From Aquisalimonas sp. (GTDB lineage Bacteria; Pseudomonadota; Gammaproteobacteria; Nitrococcales; Aquisalimonadaceae), in contig NZ_SKOG01000142.1 of the NCBI RefSeq assembly GCF_007120195.1, positions 1-52,996 of the forward strand: a stretch of DNA of 52,996 bases, read 5' to 3'. Position 1 is the first letter of the stretch. Every line of letters begins with the position of its first letter. A model generated the notes under the pieces. That model was not told where the DNA came from, did not search any database, and was given only the letters and a program-made list of their open reading frames with translations. Position numbers and translations under genes: made by a program. Below, piece after piece: positions 42,558 to 52,565 of this stretch.

Positions 42558-44318
42558 TTACATCGCTTCCGGCGCGGAGACACCGAGTAGGTGCAAGCCG
42601 TTGCGGATGACCTGGCGGGCTGCCAATACCAGATTAAGGCGCGCATCACGCAGATTTCGCTCATCAACCAGAAACTGGTGCGCGTTGTAGTACGTATGCA
42701 CGTGGCTGGCGAGCTCCCGCAGGTAGTGGGCGACCTGGTGCGGTTCCCGTGCAGCGGCCGCGATCTCGATGAGCTCGGGGTAGCGGCCGATGGCACTAAC
42801 AAGCTCCGTCTCGTGGGACTCGGTGAGCAGCGTCAGGTGCCGGTCGCCGTTGACCGGGTCGTAGGTGAGCCCTTTTTCGCGCAGCTGGACCAGCACACTG
42901 CAGATGCGCGCATGGGCGTACTGAATGTAGTAAACGGGGTTGTCGTTGGACTGGGATTTCGCCAGTTGCAGATCGAAATCCAGGTGCTGCTCCGGCTTGC
43001 GCAGGACGTAGAAGAACCGGGCCGCGTCCGCGCCGACCTCCTCGCGCAGCTCCCGCAGGGTGACAAACTGCCCGGAGCGCGTGGACATGGGCATGCGCTC
43101 GCTGCCGCGATAGAGAATGGCGAACTGCACGAGCCGAACATCGAGCTGCTCCGGGGGCCGGTCGAAGGCCTTCAGCGCGGCGTGGACCCGCGCAACGTAA
43201 CCGTGGTGATCGGCGCCCCAGACGTCGATGCACGCGGTATGGCCGCGCTCGAATTTGTTCAGATGATAAGCGATGTCGGAAGCGAAGTAGGTCACGGCGC
43301 CGTTCTCGCGGCGCACCACGCGGTCTTTTTCGTCGCCGAAGGCACTGGAGCGAAACCAGGTGGCGCCGTCGGCCTCGTAGAGGTGGCCGGCTGCATGCAA
43401 GCGCTGTAACGCGTCATCCACGGCGCCGGATTCCGTCAACGAGCGCTCCGAGAACCACTGATCGTACGTGACGCCGAACGCGGCCAGGTCGTCGCGAATG
43501 TCCTCCAGCACGGTCTCCAAAGCGAGGCTGACCACCGCTGCGTACGCCTCGGGGCCGAGGAGGTCCTTGGTGCGGGAGACGAGCGCGTCGATGTAGTCTT
43601 CCTTGTCGCCGCCCTCGGAGCCGTCCAGGGGCAGCGACGCCAACACCACCTTCGCCGGGTGGAAGAAGCGGTCCTGCGCGCTGTTCCGTAGCCGTTGGGC
43701 GATGTCGCGGACGTAGTCCCCGCGGTAGGCATTGTCCGGAAAGCGGATCGCCTCTCCTTGCAACTCCAGGTGCCGCAGCCAGACGCTGGTGGCGAGAATG
43801 TCCATCTGCCGCCCGGCGTCGTTGACGTAGTATTCCCGGTTGACGTCGTAACCGGCGGTGGTCAACAGGCTCGCCAGCGTGCCGCCGAACGCCGCGCCGC
43901 GGCCGTGGCCCACGTGCAGCGGGCCTGTGGGGTTGGCGGACACAAACTCAATGTTGATCCGCTCGTCGGCACCCTGGTTCGAGCGGCCGTAGCGCGGCCC
44001 CTGCTCCAGGGCGTCACGCACCGCCCCGTAGGCCGCTTCGAAAGTGATGTCGATGTTGATGAACCCGGGACCGGCGATGGTGACGCCGGCAACCCCCGCG
44101 TCCTGCGGCATTGCCGCGACAAGGCGTTCCGCGAGTTCCCGCGGCTTCCTGCGCGCCTGTTTCGCCAGCACCATGGCCGTATTCACGGCATAGTCGCCGT
44201 GGGATTTGTCACGGGCGCGCTCGACCTGGATCTCGACCCGGGTGTCAGGCGGCAGCGTCCCGTCTGCGACGAGGCGGTCCACGGCGGTGGCAATGAGACT
44301 GCGAAGCTGTTCTTTCAT
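42558..44318 (-). CDS. argS: Arginyl-tRNA synthetase
   Basis: 586 aa, full length. The N-terminal Add-1 domain ([22 protein letters not shown]) is followed by the HIGH motif variant in [18 protein letters not shown]. Later [18 protein letters not shown] stands in place of KMSKS, as common in ArgRS, and the C-terminal anticodon-binding domain ends [11 protein letters not shown]. It charges tRNA-Arg. The SPOR gene follows and priA lies upstream on the same strand, 113 bases away. Confidence 0.95.
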   Translation of the reverse strand: MKEQLRSLIATAVDRLVADGTLPPDTRVEIQVERARDKSHGDYAVNTAMVLAKQARRKPRELAERLVAAMPQDAGVAGVTIAGPGFINIDITFEAAYGAVRDALEQGPRYGRSNQGADERINIEFVSANPTGPLHVGHGRGAAFGGTLASLLTTAGYDVNREYYVNDAGRQMDILATSVWLRHLELQGEAIRFPDNAYRGDYVRDIAQRLRNSAQDRFFHPAKVVLASLPLDGSEGGDKEDYIDALVSRTKDLLGPEAYAAVVSLALETVLEDIRDDLAAFGVTYDQWFSERSLTESGAVDDALQRLHAAGHLYEADGATWFRSSAFGDEKDRVVRRENGAVTYFASDIAYHLNKFERGHTACIDVWGADHHGYVARVHAALKAFDRPPEQLDVRLVQFAILYRGSERMPMSTRSGQFVTLRELREEVGADAARFFYVLRKPEQHLDFDLQLAKSQSNDNPVYYIQYAHARICSVLVQLREKGLTYDPVNGDRHLTLLTESHETELVSAIGRYPELIEIAAAAREPHQVAHYLRELASHVHTYYNAHQFLVDERNLRDARLNLVLAARQVIRNGLHLLGVSAPEAM

Positions 44319-44431
44319 GCGCGTAGCGGCGGCCGTTGCTCTTCAGGTGGTGGCGTATTATCCCGGTTCCCGGGGCGACCCACAAATCTGCGCCGCGGCA
44401 GCGCCATGCGCTGCGCCCGGCAACGCACCTG

Positions 44432-46627
44432 TTAGAACATCTCTTGCGGGTCCACGTCTATGGACCAGCGCACACGACGGGCACCGGGCAGGTCCTGCAT
44501 TCGCGGTGACATTCGGCCCAGGAGTTCTTGCAGGGGTGGCCGGGTCGCGGCCTGCAGGAGCAGCTGGGCGCGGTATCGTCCGGCGCGCCGCTCCATGGGG
44601 GCGGGCACTGGCCCCATGAGCAGCACCTTCGGGTCGGCGAGGGACTCGCCGGCCTCGCGGACGGCGGCGAGATACGCGCTGGGCGCCTCGGCATCCACCG
44701 CCTCCGCCCGGATGAGCGCCAAGTGGGTGTGGGGTGGCAGTGCGGCCTCCCGGCGCTGGGCCAGCATCGTGCGCGCGACGCGAGCGTATCCGTCGCGCAG
44801 CAGCACCTCCAGTAATGGGTGTTCCGGGTGGTGGGTCTGCAGGAGCACCTCGCCCGGCCGCTCGCGGCGGCCGGCCCGTCCGGCGACCTGTGTGACCAAC
44901 TGGGCCATGCGCTCCGGGGCGCGGAAGTCCGCGCCGAACAGCCCCTGGTCGCAGTCCAGGATCGCGACCAGACTAATACCCGGCAAATCGTGGCCCTTGG
45001 CGAGCATCTGCGTGCCCAGCAGGATGCGCCCTCCACCGTCTCGGGCCCGGCCCAGGAGATCGCTGATGGCCCCCCTGCGCCGGGTGCTGTCGCGGTCGAT
45101 ACGGATGACCCCGGCGTCGGGGAAGCGCTTGTTCAGCGCCTGCTCCAGCTTTTCGGTGCCCTGGCCGACATCGCGAAGATCGGTGCTGCCGCAATCCAGA
45201 CAATGGCGGTCGACGCCCCGTTCGTGGCCGCAGTGGTGGCAGCGCAGGCGCCGAGCATGCCGGTGCCAGGTGAGGCGGGCATCGCAGCGCGGACAGCCCG
45301 CGACCCAGCCGCAGTCGTGGCACAGCAGCACGGGCGCATACCCGCGGCGGTTGAGAAACAGCAGCACCTGCCCACCGCTGTCCAGGTGCTGATCCATCCG
45401 CGCCAGCACCAGCCTGGAGACGCCGGCTTCCAGGGGTTGTCCACGGACGTCCACGAGTTCCAGGCGTGGCGGATGGGCCGCACCGGCGCGACGGGGCAGA
45501 TCCAGCAACTGGTAGCGTCCGGTGACGGCGTTGTGCAGGCTCTCGAGCGACGGCGTGGCGGACCCCAGCACCAGTGGCACGCCGAGGTTGCGGGCGCGTA
45601 CCGCGGCCAGGTCCCGGGCGTGATAACGAAAGCCGTCCTGCTGTTTCAGCGACGTATCATGTTCCTCGTCGACAATAATGAGCCCAGGTCGGGGTAATGG
45701 CGTAAACAGCGCTGATCGCGTTCCGATCAGGACGTCCACGTCGCCGTCTGCGGCGGCAAGCCAGGCGGCCTGGCGTTCGCCCTCCGCCAGGCCGGAGTGC
45801 AACACAGCCAGACGTCCCGGCACGCGCGCATTGAAACGCTCGATAAGCTGGGGTGTGAGTCCGATTTCGGGGACCAGCACCAGCACCTGTTCGCCGCGCT
45901 CGACCACGGCATCCATCGCCGCGAGATACACCTCCGTCTTGCCGCTGCCGGTGACGCCCTCCAGAAGGTGCGCAGTGAAATTGCCCAGGGACGCGACGAT
46001 GCGCACGGCGGCCGCACACTGCGCCGCGTTCAGGGTCGGGGCGCTGCCGGCCCGCGGCGCACTGACTGATGGCACCGCCGGCGTCACCAGGCCCTGAGCA
46101 TGAAGGGTGCGCAGGGCGTTGCGCCAGTTGCCGTCCAGGTTGGCCAGCGCCGCGGTGGGCAGGCCCTCGGGGTTTTCTACGAGACGTTCTATGACGGCTG
46201 CCTGTCGCGGGGCCCGGCGGCGCAACTGCTCGGGGTCACACGCCTGACCGGTGCGCGTGAGTTGCCAGCAGTCCGCAGCCCGTCGCCGCGCTGGACGCCC
46301 CTTGCGCAGCGGGGTAGGCAGCATGCCGGCCAGCACCTCCCCGGGGGGGTGGTGATAGTACGCGGCAGCCCAAAGGCCCAGCTCCAGGACGTCGGGAGGC
46401 AGGATGGGGGTGTCATCCAGCAGTTCCTGAATGCATCGCAGGCGTCCGCCGTCCACCCGCGCCCGTGTGTCACTGCCGGTGACCACGCCCACCACATGCC
46501 TGCGGCCGAATGGTACCCGCACCCGCATGCCTGGCGCCGGCTGCTCCCCTGAGTCGGGCGGCAGGTAGTCAAGTGTGCGGCCGAGTGGCGCTGGGACGGC
46601 CACCTGAATAACGAGCGCATGAGGCAT
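44432..46627 (-). CDS. priA: Primosomal protein N' (replication restart helicase)
   Basis: 731 aa. N-terminal DNA-binding part (VAVPAPLGRTLDYLPP, GMRVRVPFGRRHVVGVV), Walker A in EGVTGSGKTEVYLAAM, DEEH box in LIIVDEEHDTSLKQQDGFRYHARD, and paired zinc-binding cysteines (CHDCGWVAGCPRC, CHHCGHERG, CLDCGS) followed by helicase motifs V-VI (GTQMLAKGHD, QVAGRAGRRERPGEVLLQT). It restarts stalled replication forks. Two DnaA-box-like sequences lie about 100 bases upstream. Confidence 0.95.
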   Translation of the reverse strand: MPHALVIQVAVPAPLGRTLDYLPPDSGEQPAPGMRVRVPFGRRHVVGVVTGSDTRARVDGGRLRCIQELLDDTPILPPDVLELGLWAAAYYHHPPGEVLAGMLPTPLRKGRPARRRAADCWQLTRTGQACDPEQLRRRAPRQAAVIERLVENPEGLPTAALANLDGNWRNALRTLHAQGLVTPAVPSVSAPRAGSAPTLNAAQCAAAVRIVASLGNFTAHLLEGVTGSGKTEVYLAAMDAVVERGEQVLVLVPEIGLTPQLIERFNARVPGRLAVLHSGLAEGERQAAWLAAADGDVDVLIGTRSALFTPLPRPGLIIVDEEHDTSLKQQDGFRYHARDLAAVRARNLGVPLVLGSATPSLESLHNAVTGRYQLLDLPRRAGAAHPPRLELVDVRGQPLEAGVSRLVLARMDQHLDSGGQVLLFLNRRGYAPVLLCHDCGWVAGCPRCDARLTWHRHARRLRCHHCGHERGVDRHCLDCGSTDLRDVGQGTEKLEQALNKRFPDAGVIRIDRDSTRRRGAISDLLGRARDGGGRILLGTQMLAKGHDLPGISLVAILDCDQGLFGADFRAPERMAQLVTQVAGRAGRRERPGEVLLQTHHPEHPLLEVLLRDGYARVARTMLAQRREAALPPHTHLALIRAEAVDAEAPSAYLAAVREAGESLADPKVLLMGPVPAPMERRAGRYRAQLLLQAATRPPLQELLGRMSPRMQDLPGARRVRWSIDVDPQEMF

Positions 46628-47075
46628 TGTGCTTCCAGTTGGGGCGGAACCCGCGGGCAGTCTACCGATCTTTGGGCCGTCGATGTCAGCGTCGGCGTGT
46701 TTGTCATGCCTACACAGAGCCTGTGGACAACTCTGTGGATTTATTTTCCGGATTGCGACGGAGTTCCTTGTTTCATGGGTACCATTGTTGTATAGAGCAG
46801 ACAGCGGCGAACGAGTGGCACATCAGTAAAACAATGACTTATGTGCGCCTCCAAGTGTGACGGGGCGGGTTGCGCCAGGATCAGGGTCTTTGCTTAGGGA
46901 CGGGACGGCGGTGTGTATAACCCGCGGCTTTTGTCAACCTCGGATCGCGCCCGGTTGCACTGGGGCGATGGTTAACACCGCGCCGATCAATGCGGTGCGA
47001 CGCCTGTGTGAGACCTGGAAGGGGCTGGCCCACGGGTACGGCACGGCATGCGCGCGGCCTGACCGGAGAGCGCTG
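46628..47075. other. Divergent region between priA and the TIGR02444-type gene
   Basis: About 450 bases. It is less GC-rich at 46735-46850 and holds two DnaA-box-like nonamers (46722-46742). The frame of the next gene is open through part of it but without similarity before the chosen start. Promoters for both directions probably lie here. Confidence 0.45.
46722..46742 (-). promoter_or_regulatory. Two tandem DnaA-box-like nonamers
   Basis: TGTGGACAA (46722-46730) and TGTGGATTT (46734-46742), twelve bases apart. Read on the minus strand they are TTGTCCACA and AAATCCACA, one and two bases from TTATCCACA. They lie upstream of priA, a replication gene. Confidence 0.35.
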
Positions 47076-47594
47076 ATGGATGATTCCCTGAACAAACGGG
47101 ATGCCGCCTGGGCTGGCCTGGCCCGGCTGTATGGCGAAGCGGGTGTGAAGGAGATTTGCCTGCTGCTTCAGGATCGGGCGGGGGTGTGCGTTACAGCCCT
47201 GCTGACCGTTGTCTGGAGTGCGGCGGCCGGGCACGGGCCGCTTCGACCCGAGGCGGCCGCCGCGGTGGTCGCGATCAGCGAGCGTCTCGAGGCCGACGTG
47301 TTGCGCCCACTGCGCCGGGCCCGCAACGGCCTGCGGGGGGATGCACGCCGGGATGCACAGGCCGCTGCACTGCGCCAGAGTCTGCTCCAGCGGGAGTTGG
47401 AGGTGGAGCGTTTAGTCCAGGAGAGGGTGTTGGCGCGGATTCGCCCGTGCGGCCGTCGGGATCACCCGGGGGACGCGGGCGATGATGCCCGCGTGGCCCT
47501 GGAGCGGTACCTGACCAGCCTGGGTGTCGCGGCCACGGCCGGGTTGCGGGCACCGTTGCGGCGGATTGTCACGGTCGCCGTGGCGGCGCGGTAG
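47076..47594 (+). CDS. TIGR02444-type protein of unknown function
   Basis: 172 aa from ATG 47076, preceded by GGAG at good spacing. The segment WAGLARLYGEAGVKEICLLL plus QDRAGVCVTALLTVVWSAAAG matches the conserved core of this small gammaproteobacterial family (WxxaLxlYgxpGVxxxCLxLQDxxGvdVNlLLw). The C-terminal half is helical and Arg-rich. No catalytic motif is known. It shares a terminator region with convergent pntB. Confidence 0.7.
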   Translation: MDDSLNKRDAAWAGLARLYGEAGVKEICLLLQDRAGVCVTALLTVVWSAAAGHGPLRPEAAAAVVAISERLEADVLRPLRRARNGLRGDARRDAQAAALRQSLLQRELEVERLVQERVLARIRPCGRRDHPGDAGDDARVALERYLTSLGVAATAGLRAPLRRIVTVAVAAR

Positions 47595-47602
47595 CAGGGC
47601 GA

Positions 47603-47626
47603 AAAAAAGGCCGCCCGGAGGCGGCC
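47603..47626 (-). terminator. Rho-independent terminator after pntB (possibly bidirectional)
   Basis: Stem GGCCGCC (47609-47615), loop CGGA, GGCGGCC (47620-47626). On the minus strand seven T follow the stem (the A run at 47602-47608), a textbook terminator 27 bases after pntB. On the plus strand only CCTTT follows, weaker, for the TIGR02444-type gene. Confidence 0.85.
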
Positions 47627-47652
47627 CCTTTCGTGCGGCAGGCACCAGGCTG

Positions 47653-49062
47653 TCAGAGTTCCTTGATCGCTGCCGCCATTTGGCTGCCCACCTTCTGGGC
47701 GTCGCCGAAGACCATCTTGGTCTTGTCGCCGAAGAAAAGATGGTTCTCCACGCCGGAGAACCCGGTACCGCGACCGCGCTTGATCACCAGCACGTTCTCG
47801 GCGTCTTCCACCTCCAGAATGGGCATACCGTAGATCGGGCTGGACTCGTCGGTCTTGGCCGCCGGGTTCACCACGTCATTGGCGCCGATGACCAGCACCA
47901 CATCGGTGAGCTTGAAGTCCTCGTTGACCTCTTCCATGTCGAAGATGAGATCGTACGGGACCCCGGCCTCGGCCAGCAGCACGTTCATGTGCCCCGGCAT
48001 GCGGCCTGCCACCGGGTGGATCGCGAACTTGACGTCCACGCCACGGCCCTGCAGCCCCTGCACCATCTCCCAGATCTTGTGTTGCGCCTGAGCCACGGCC
48101 ATGCCGTAGCCCGGAACAATCACCACGCGCTCGGAGAATGCCATGAGGTACGCCGCATCCTCGGCGCCCATCTCCTTCATTTCGCCTTCGGGGCCCTCGG
48201 CGGCCGCGACGGCATGGGTACCGAAGCCGCTGAAGAGCACGTTAGCGATCGATCGGTTCATGGCTTTGGCCATCAAAACCGTGAGTAGCATACCGGCCGC
48301 ACCCACCAGAGTACCGGCGATGATCAGGGCGGCGTTACCGAGCACGTAGCCCTTGAAGCCAACCGCTAGCCCGGTGAGGGCGTTGAACAGCGAAATCACG
48401 ACCGGCATATCGGCGCCGCCGATGGGAACCGTCATGAACACGCCGAGCACCAGGGCCAGGACGAAGAATACAAAGATCGAGAACACGCCACCGGAGAAGA
48501 ACACCCAGATCCCGGCCAGGACCACCGCCGCAAACAGGACGATGTTCACAATCTGCTGCGCGGGCATCAGGCTGTTGCGTTGCATGCGCCCATCCAGCTT
48601 CGCCCAGGCGATCAGCGAGCCGGAGAAGGCGACGGAACCGATCAGCCCGCCCAGCACGGCCAGTACAGCGACGTCGGCACCCATCTGCTGAAAGATGGCG
48701 TTATCGCCGGTTTCCACCAGCTTGCGCTGGGCCTCCAGCAGTGCTACGGCACCAATGCCGCCGGCCGAGCCGCCGCCCATGCCGTTATAGAGCGCCACCA
48801 TTTGCGGCATCTCGGTCATCTGCACCTGCTTGGCGGTGACCCAGGCCAGCCCCCCGCCGATGCCGATGGCGATGATGATCAGGAGGTAGTTGGCGAATCC
48901 GATAATCGTCGGATCAAAAAAGGTGACGAGCGTCGCGAGCACCATGCCCACGCCAGCCCACATGACGCCCTTGCGCGCCGTCCTCGGCGAACTCATTGCC
49001 TTGAGCCCGACGATAAACAGAACGGCTGCCAGGAAATAACTCAATTGCATCAGCGTTGCCAT
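47653..49062 (-). CDS. pntB: NAD(P) transhydrogenase beta subunit
   Basis: 469 aa. An N-terminal membrane domain with about eight to nine segments is followed by the NADP-binding domain III with VVIVPGYGMAVAQAQHKIWE (about residues 312-331) and VKFAIHPVAGRMPGHMNVLLAEA. Conserved GADMPVVISLFNALTGLAVGF is present. With PntA it couples hydride transfer from NADH to NADP+ to proton entry. It lies 17 bases after pntA2. Confidence 0.94.
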   Translation of the reverse strand: MATLMQLSYFLAAVLFIVGLKAMSSPRTARKGVMWAGVGMVLATLVTFFDPTIIGFANYLLIIIAIGIGGGLAWVTAKQVQMTEMPQMVALYNGMGGGSAGGIGAVALLEAQRKLVETGDNAIFQQMGADVAVLAVLGGLIGSVAFSGSLIAWAKLDGRMQRNSLMPAQQIVNIVLFAAVVLAGIWVFFSGGVFSIFVFFVLALVLGVFMTVPIGGADMPVVISLFNALTGLAVGFKGYVLGNAALIIAGTLVGAAGMLLTVLMAKAMNRSIANVLFSGFGTHAVAAAEGPEGEMKEMGAEDAAYLMAFSERVVIVPGYGMAVAQAQHKIWEMVQGLQGRGVDVKFAIHPVAGRMPGHMNVLLAEAGVPYDLIFDMEEVNEDFKLTDVVLVIGANDVVNPAAKTDESSPIYGMPILEVEDAENVLVIKRGRGTGFSGVENHLFFGDKTKMVFGDAQKVGSQMAAAIKEL

Positions 49063-49079
49063 TCCCGTGCCCCCTTACC

Positions 49080-49364
49080 TTAGCTCTTGCTGCTCTTGAA
49101 CATCTCGAGCATGCGTTCGGTGACCACGTAACCCCCGACGGCATTACCGGCACCCAGAAGCACGGCGATGAAGCCGATGAGCTGCTCCATGGGCGTCTGC
49201 GCGTGTCCCAGGACGATCATTGCACCGATGACGACGATGCCGTGGATGAAGTTGGAGCCGGACATCAGCGGCGTGTGCAGGATGACCGGAACCCGGGAAA
49301 TCACTTCATACCCCGCGACCGCGGACAGCATGAAGATGTAGAGTGCAGTGAAACCCTCGATCAT
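49080..49364 (-). CDS. pntA2: NAD(P) transhydrogenase alpha subunit, membrane part (PntA2/PntAB)
   Basis: 94 aa with three membrane segments (about residues 6-22, 34-52 and 60-78): LYIFMLSAVAGYEVISRVPV and LMSGSNFIHGIVVIGAMIVL are typical of the alpha-subunit C-terminal domain. In E. coli this part is fused to PntA; the split form is common in alphaproteobacteria and some gammaproteobacteria. Its start overlaps the stop of the preceding gene (ATGA). Confidence 0.9.
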   Translation of the reverse strand: MIEGFTALYIFMLSAVAGYEVISRVPVILHTPLMSGSNFIHGIVVIGAMIVLGHAQTPMEQLIGFIAVLLGAGNAVGGYVVTERMLEMFKSSKS

Positions 49365-50497
49365 GACTTCTTGCCTCCTTCCAGGCGTTCACGGGTCGGC
49401 CCGTGCTTGATTTCGCCGGCGTGCGTCAGGCAGCTATCCGCCTGGACCTGGTCGTTCCAGTCCAGTGCGAGCTTCCCGTCCTTAACAATCAGCGCCAGGA
49501 AGTTGTACAGGTTGCGGGCATACATCTCGCTGGCATGCTGGCATAGCGCGCTGGGCACGTTCTTGGGCCCCGAGACGGTGACACCGTTGTGGTCCACGTC
49601 CTTGCCGGGCTTGGTGACTGCGCAGTTGCCCCCGGTCTCGGCAGCAAGGTCAATGATCACTGCGCCGCGCTTCATGCGCTCCACGGTGGCCTGGTCGATA
49701 AGCTTCGGCGCCGGCTTGCCTGGAATGGCCGCTGTCGTGATGACGGCGTCCGCCTTGGCCACGTGATTCGCGAGCACATTGGCCTGCTGTTTTTTCTCGT
49801 CCTCGGTGAGTTCGCGGGCATAGCCGCCTTCACCTTCCGCCGTGACGCCCGTCTTGATGAACTTACCCCCCAGGGATTCGACCTGTTCCTTGGTGGCGGA
49901 GCGAACGTCATAGGCTTCCACGATGGCGCCCAGGCGCTTGGCGGTGGCTATGGCTTGCAAGCCCGCCACCCCAACACCGATGACAAGCACGGTGGATGGC
50001 CGGATGGTTCCGGCAGCCGTGGTCAGCATCGGAAACAGCCGTGGGCTCAGGTTCGCCGCCAGGAGCACGGACTTGTAACCGGAAATCGATGCCTGCGATG
50101 AGAGGGCGTCAATGGACTGGGCGCGGGTGATGCGCGGAACCAGCTCCATGGAGAAACTGGTGATTTTGTTCTTGGTGAATGTCTTGACGCGTGTGTCGCC
50201 CTCGTGAGGTGACATGAACCCTACAACGACACTGCCCTCTTTGAGCTTGCCGGCTTCTTCAACGGTCGGCGGCTGGACCTTCAGGATAACGTCGGCATCT
50301 TGGTAGAGATTGTCAGCCGAATCCACGATTTTGACGCCCTGGTAGGCGTCGTCGTTGAAGCCGCTCTCCATGCCAGCGCCGGATTCCATTAGAATCTCTA
50401 CGCTCAGCTTGTCGAGCAGCTTGATCACGCTCGGCACCAAGGCCACCCGACGTTCTCCTGTCTGGGTTTCCTTGGGCACGGCTACACGTATTGCCAT
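49361..50497 (-). CDS. pntA1: NAD(P) transhydrogenase alpha subunit, NAD-binding part (PntA1/PntAA)
   Basis: 378 aa. The start at 50497 (MAIRVAVPKETQTGERRVAL) matches the alanine dehydrogenase/PntA N-terminus; the frame extends to 50662 without similarity. GVGVAGLQAIATAKRLGA is the NAD-binding Gly motif and VITTAAIPGKPAPKLI a second conserved block. First of three genes. A candidate promoter lies at 50703-50731. Confidence 0.94.
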   Translation of the reverse strand: MAIRVAVPKETQTGERRVALVPSVIKLLDKLSVEILMESGAGMESGFNDDAYQGVKIVDSADNLYQDADVILKVQPPTVEEAGKLKEGSVVVGFMSPHEGDTRVKTFTKNKITSFSMELVPRITRAQSIDALSSQASISGYKSVLLAANLSPRLFPMLTTAAGTIRPSTVLVIGVGVAGLQAIATAKRLGAIVEAYDVRSATKEQVESLGGKFIKTGVTAEGEGGYARELTEDEKKQQANVLANHVAKADAVITTAAIPGKPAPKLIDQATVERMKRGAVIIDLAAETGGNCAVTKPGKDVDHNGVTVSGPKNVPSALCQHASEMYARNLYNFLALIVKDGKLALDWNDQVQADSCLTHAGEIKHGPTRERLEGGKKS

Positions 50498-50873
50498 GAT
50501 GGGTGTCTCCCCTCTTCTCAACAGGGTTGGTTCGAGTAATCGGCAGCGGTAGGCCTTGGCCGCCACCGAGGCTTTGTCAACTCCTAGGCTTCGGTGACGG
50601 ATGGTGCCCTTGCCATGGCACCTGCTATGGGCCTGCTCTCCCCCGACCGCAGTCCCGTACAAGTAAAACGCGGTCGGATAGGCCGCCCGCGCTGGCAGTT
50701 AGAGGATAGCTCATGTTCCCGGGGTTTTGAAGGAAAGGTCTGATGAATAAAGGGGCAATCTGTCGACGGTAGCAGGCGGGAAAGGCCAGGCCCTGGCACG
50801 CCCTTGAACTCGGGTTCTGCCGGCGGCATTAGTGGGAAATCCCGACAGCAGGCACTAGGGGTGGATGGCTGCC
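50498..50873. other. Upstream region of the pnt operon
   Basis: About 375 bases between the cyclase gene end and pntA1, both on the minus strand. No gene is supported. It contains the candidate pnt promoter; no convincing terminator for the upstream cyclase gene was found. Confidence 0.5.
50703..50731 (-). promoter_or_regulatory. Candidate sigma-70 promoter for pntA1-pntA2-pntB
   Basis: On the minus strand TTCAAA (50726-50731), a 17-base spacer and TATCCT (50703-50708), each hexamer matching four of six consensus bases. This would leave a leader of about 200 bases before pntA1. Confidence 0.35.
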
Positions 50874-52565
50874 TCAGGCGTAAATCGTCACTACCTGGTT
50901 GCGGCCTGCAGCCTTGGCACGGTAGAGCGCAGAGTCGGCGCGACGCAGCACGGCCCGCGTGGTCGGATCGTCGGGGCGGAGAGCAGTCACCCCGAGGCTG
51001 GCCGTTATCCGACCGACAGTCTCGACGTCGCGACTGCAGACGCACTCGCGCAGGCGTTGGGCGATGCCTGCTGCATGCTCAATGTTGGTCTCAGGCAGTA
51101 ACGCCACGAACTCTTCACCGCCCCAGCGGGCGAGGGCGTCCGGGCTTCGCAGGATAGCGCCCAGACGTCGGGCAATCTCGCGCAGGACGGCGTCACCCAC
51201 ATCATGTCCGAATGTGTCATTGACGCGCTTGAAATGATCGATATCCAGCAGGATAAGGCTTGCTGGCGAGTGGTACCGACGGCAACGATCGAGCGCGTCG
51301 CGGAATTTGATATCGAATTGGGAGCGGTTCCAAAGCCCTGTTAGCGGATCGATGGTTGCTCGTCGCTCCAGAATATCCTGCGCCTTTTTTGCGTCGGTAA
51401 TGTCAACGATCGTGCCGACAGTGCGGCCTTGCTCGTGATCAACGGGATAGGAACGCGCACGCACCCAGCGGATTGTGCCGTCGGGCCGGACGATTCGATA
51501 GGTTTCGTCGAATGCGACCGGAGTCTGCTGCGCGCGCGCGAACGCGGTCTCGACTCGACGCCGGTCGTCCGGGTGTACGCCCTCCAAATAGCCGGAAGGG
51601 TCTGCATACAGCAACTCGCGGCTGCGTCCCCAAATACGCTCATAGGCCCTGTTAACGTAGAGCAGCGCGTCGCTGGTGCGAAGCCAGACCACTTCCTCAA
51701 TACTCTCGGCAATCTGCCGAAGCCGCTCCTCGGCTTCTTTTAGCTGTTGAACATCCGTGTGCGTGCCCGCGATCATTAGTGGCTGCCCCTCCGGCGTCCT
51801 GCTCACGACTTTGCCGCGGTGCTGAATCCACTGCCACCGCCCGTCCGCTCGCCGGTAGCGGAGCTCCTGGGAGAGAGAATCGCCGGATTGCAGTTGCACC
51901 CGGAACTCGTGCGAGGCGGCCTCACGATCATCGGGATGGATGAGCTGCAACCAGTCCTCGTAAGTCAGCACGGTTGATGCCTGGTCGCCGTCATGGCCGA
52001 GTAGCTGCCACGATACGACGTCCCATTGGCCACGATCCCTGTCAACGTCCCATTGCCACAATCCGAATCGGGTCGCCTCCTGGGCCAGGCGGAACCACTC
52101 GTACACCTGCTCCAGATGTCGCCGCGCATGAAAGGACTCGGAGATGTCCTCGAGCGCGATGACGACTCGCTCAATTGCGTCGTTGGGCCCACGTATGGGC
52201 GCCGCATTCACTCGGAGGTAACGCCGCGGCCCGTCCGCCAAGGCAATGGCGTATTCGGCACCGCGAACGGGCTGCCCCGTGGCCATGACTTTCGCAAAGG
52301 GCTGATCCTCGCACGGCACAGAGTGTCCATTGATGTCTGCGATGTCCCAGTTCTGGTCGTGGTACCGAGAGTTGACAAACAATTCACGAGAGCACTGAAG
52401 GAGGTCCACGGCCGCGTCATTGACGTAGGCGAAGCGACCGTCCGGCTCGATGACGAGAACGCCGAACAGGTTTGTCCGAAAGACCTGTTCGAGGTCATCG
52501 CACTGTCGACACCGCCCCGCTGCTTCAGGTACGCAGAGTTCCCGCGGGATTTCAGGTTCACGCAT
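50874..52565 (-). CDS. Diguanylate cyclase with three PAS domains
   Basis: 563 aa, no membrane segment. PAS 1 (about 25-140, GVLVIEPDGRFAYVNDAAVDLL), PAS 2 (about 150-275, FGLWQWDVDRDRG, YRRADGRWQWIQHRG), PAS 3 (about 280-400, YVNRAYERIWGRSRELL, DETYRIVRPDGTIRWVRARS) and a GGDEF domain (about 405-563) with RWGGEEFVALLPE. The product-inhibition I-site RSPD sits five residues before GGEEF. No EAL domain. It makes cyclic di-GMP in response to signals sensed by the PAS domains, which are likely cytoplasmic. The ligand is unknown. It appears to be a single-gene unit. Confidence 0.9.
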   Translation of the reverse strand: MREPEIPRELCVPEAAGRCRQCDDLEQVFRTNLFGVLVIEPDGRFAYVNDAAVDLLQCSRELFVNSRYHDQNWDIADINGHSVPCEDQPFAKVMATGQPVRGAEYAIALADGPRRYLRVNAAPIRGPNDAIERVVIALEDISESFHARRHLEQVYEWFRLAQEATRFGLWQWDVDRDRGQWDVVSWQLLGHDGDQASTVLTYEDWLQLIHPDDREAASHEFRVQLQSGDSLSQELRYRRADGRWQWIQHRGKVVSRTPEGQPLMIAGTHTDVQQLKEAEERLRQIAESIEEVVWLRTSDALLYVNRAYERIWGRSRELLYADPSGYLEGVHPDDRRRVETAFARAQQTPVAFDETYRIVRPDGTIRWVRARSYPVDHEQGRTVGTIVDITDAKKAQDILERRATIDPLTGLWNRSQFDIKFRDALDRCRRYHSPASLILLDIDHFKRVNDTFGHDVGDAVLREIARRLGAILRSPDALARWGGEEFVALLPETNIEHAAGIAQRLRECVCSRDVETVGRITASLGVTALRPDDPTTRAVLRRADSALYRAKAAGRNQVVTIYA

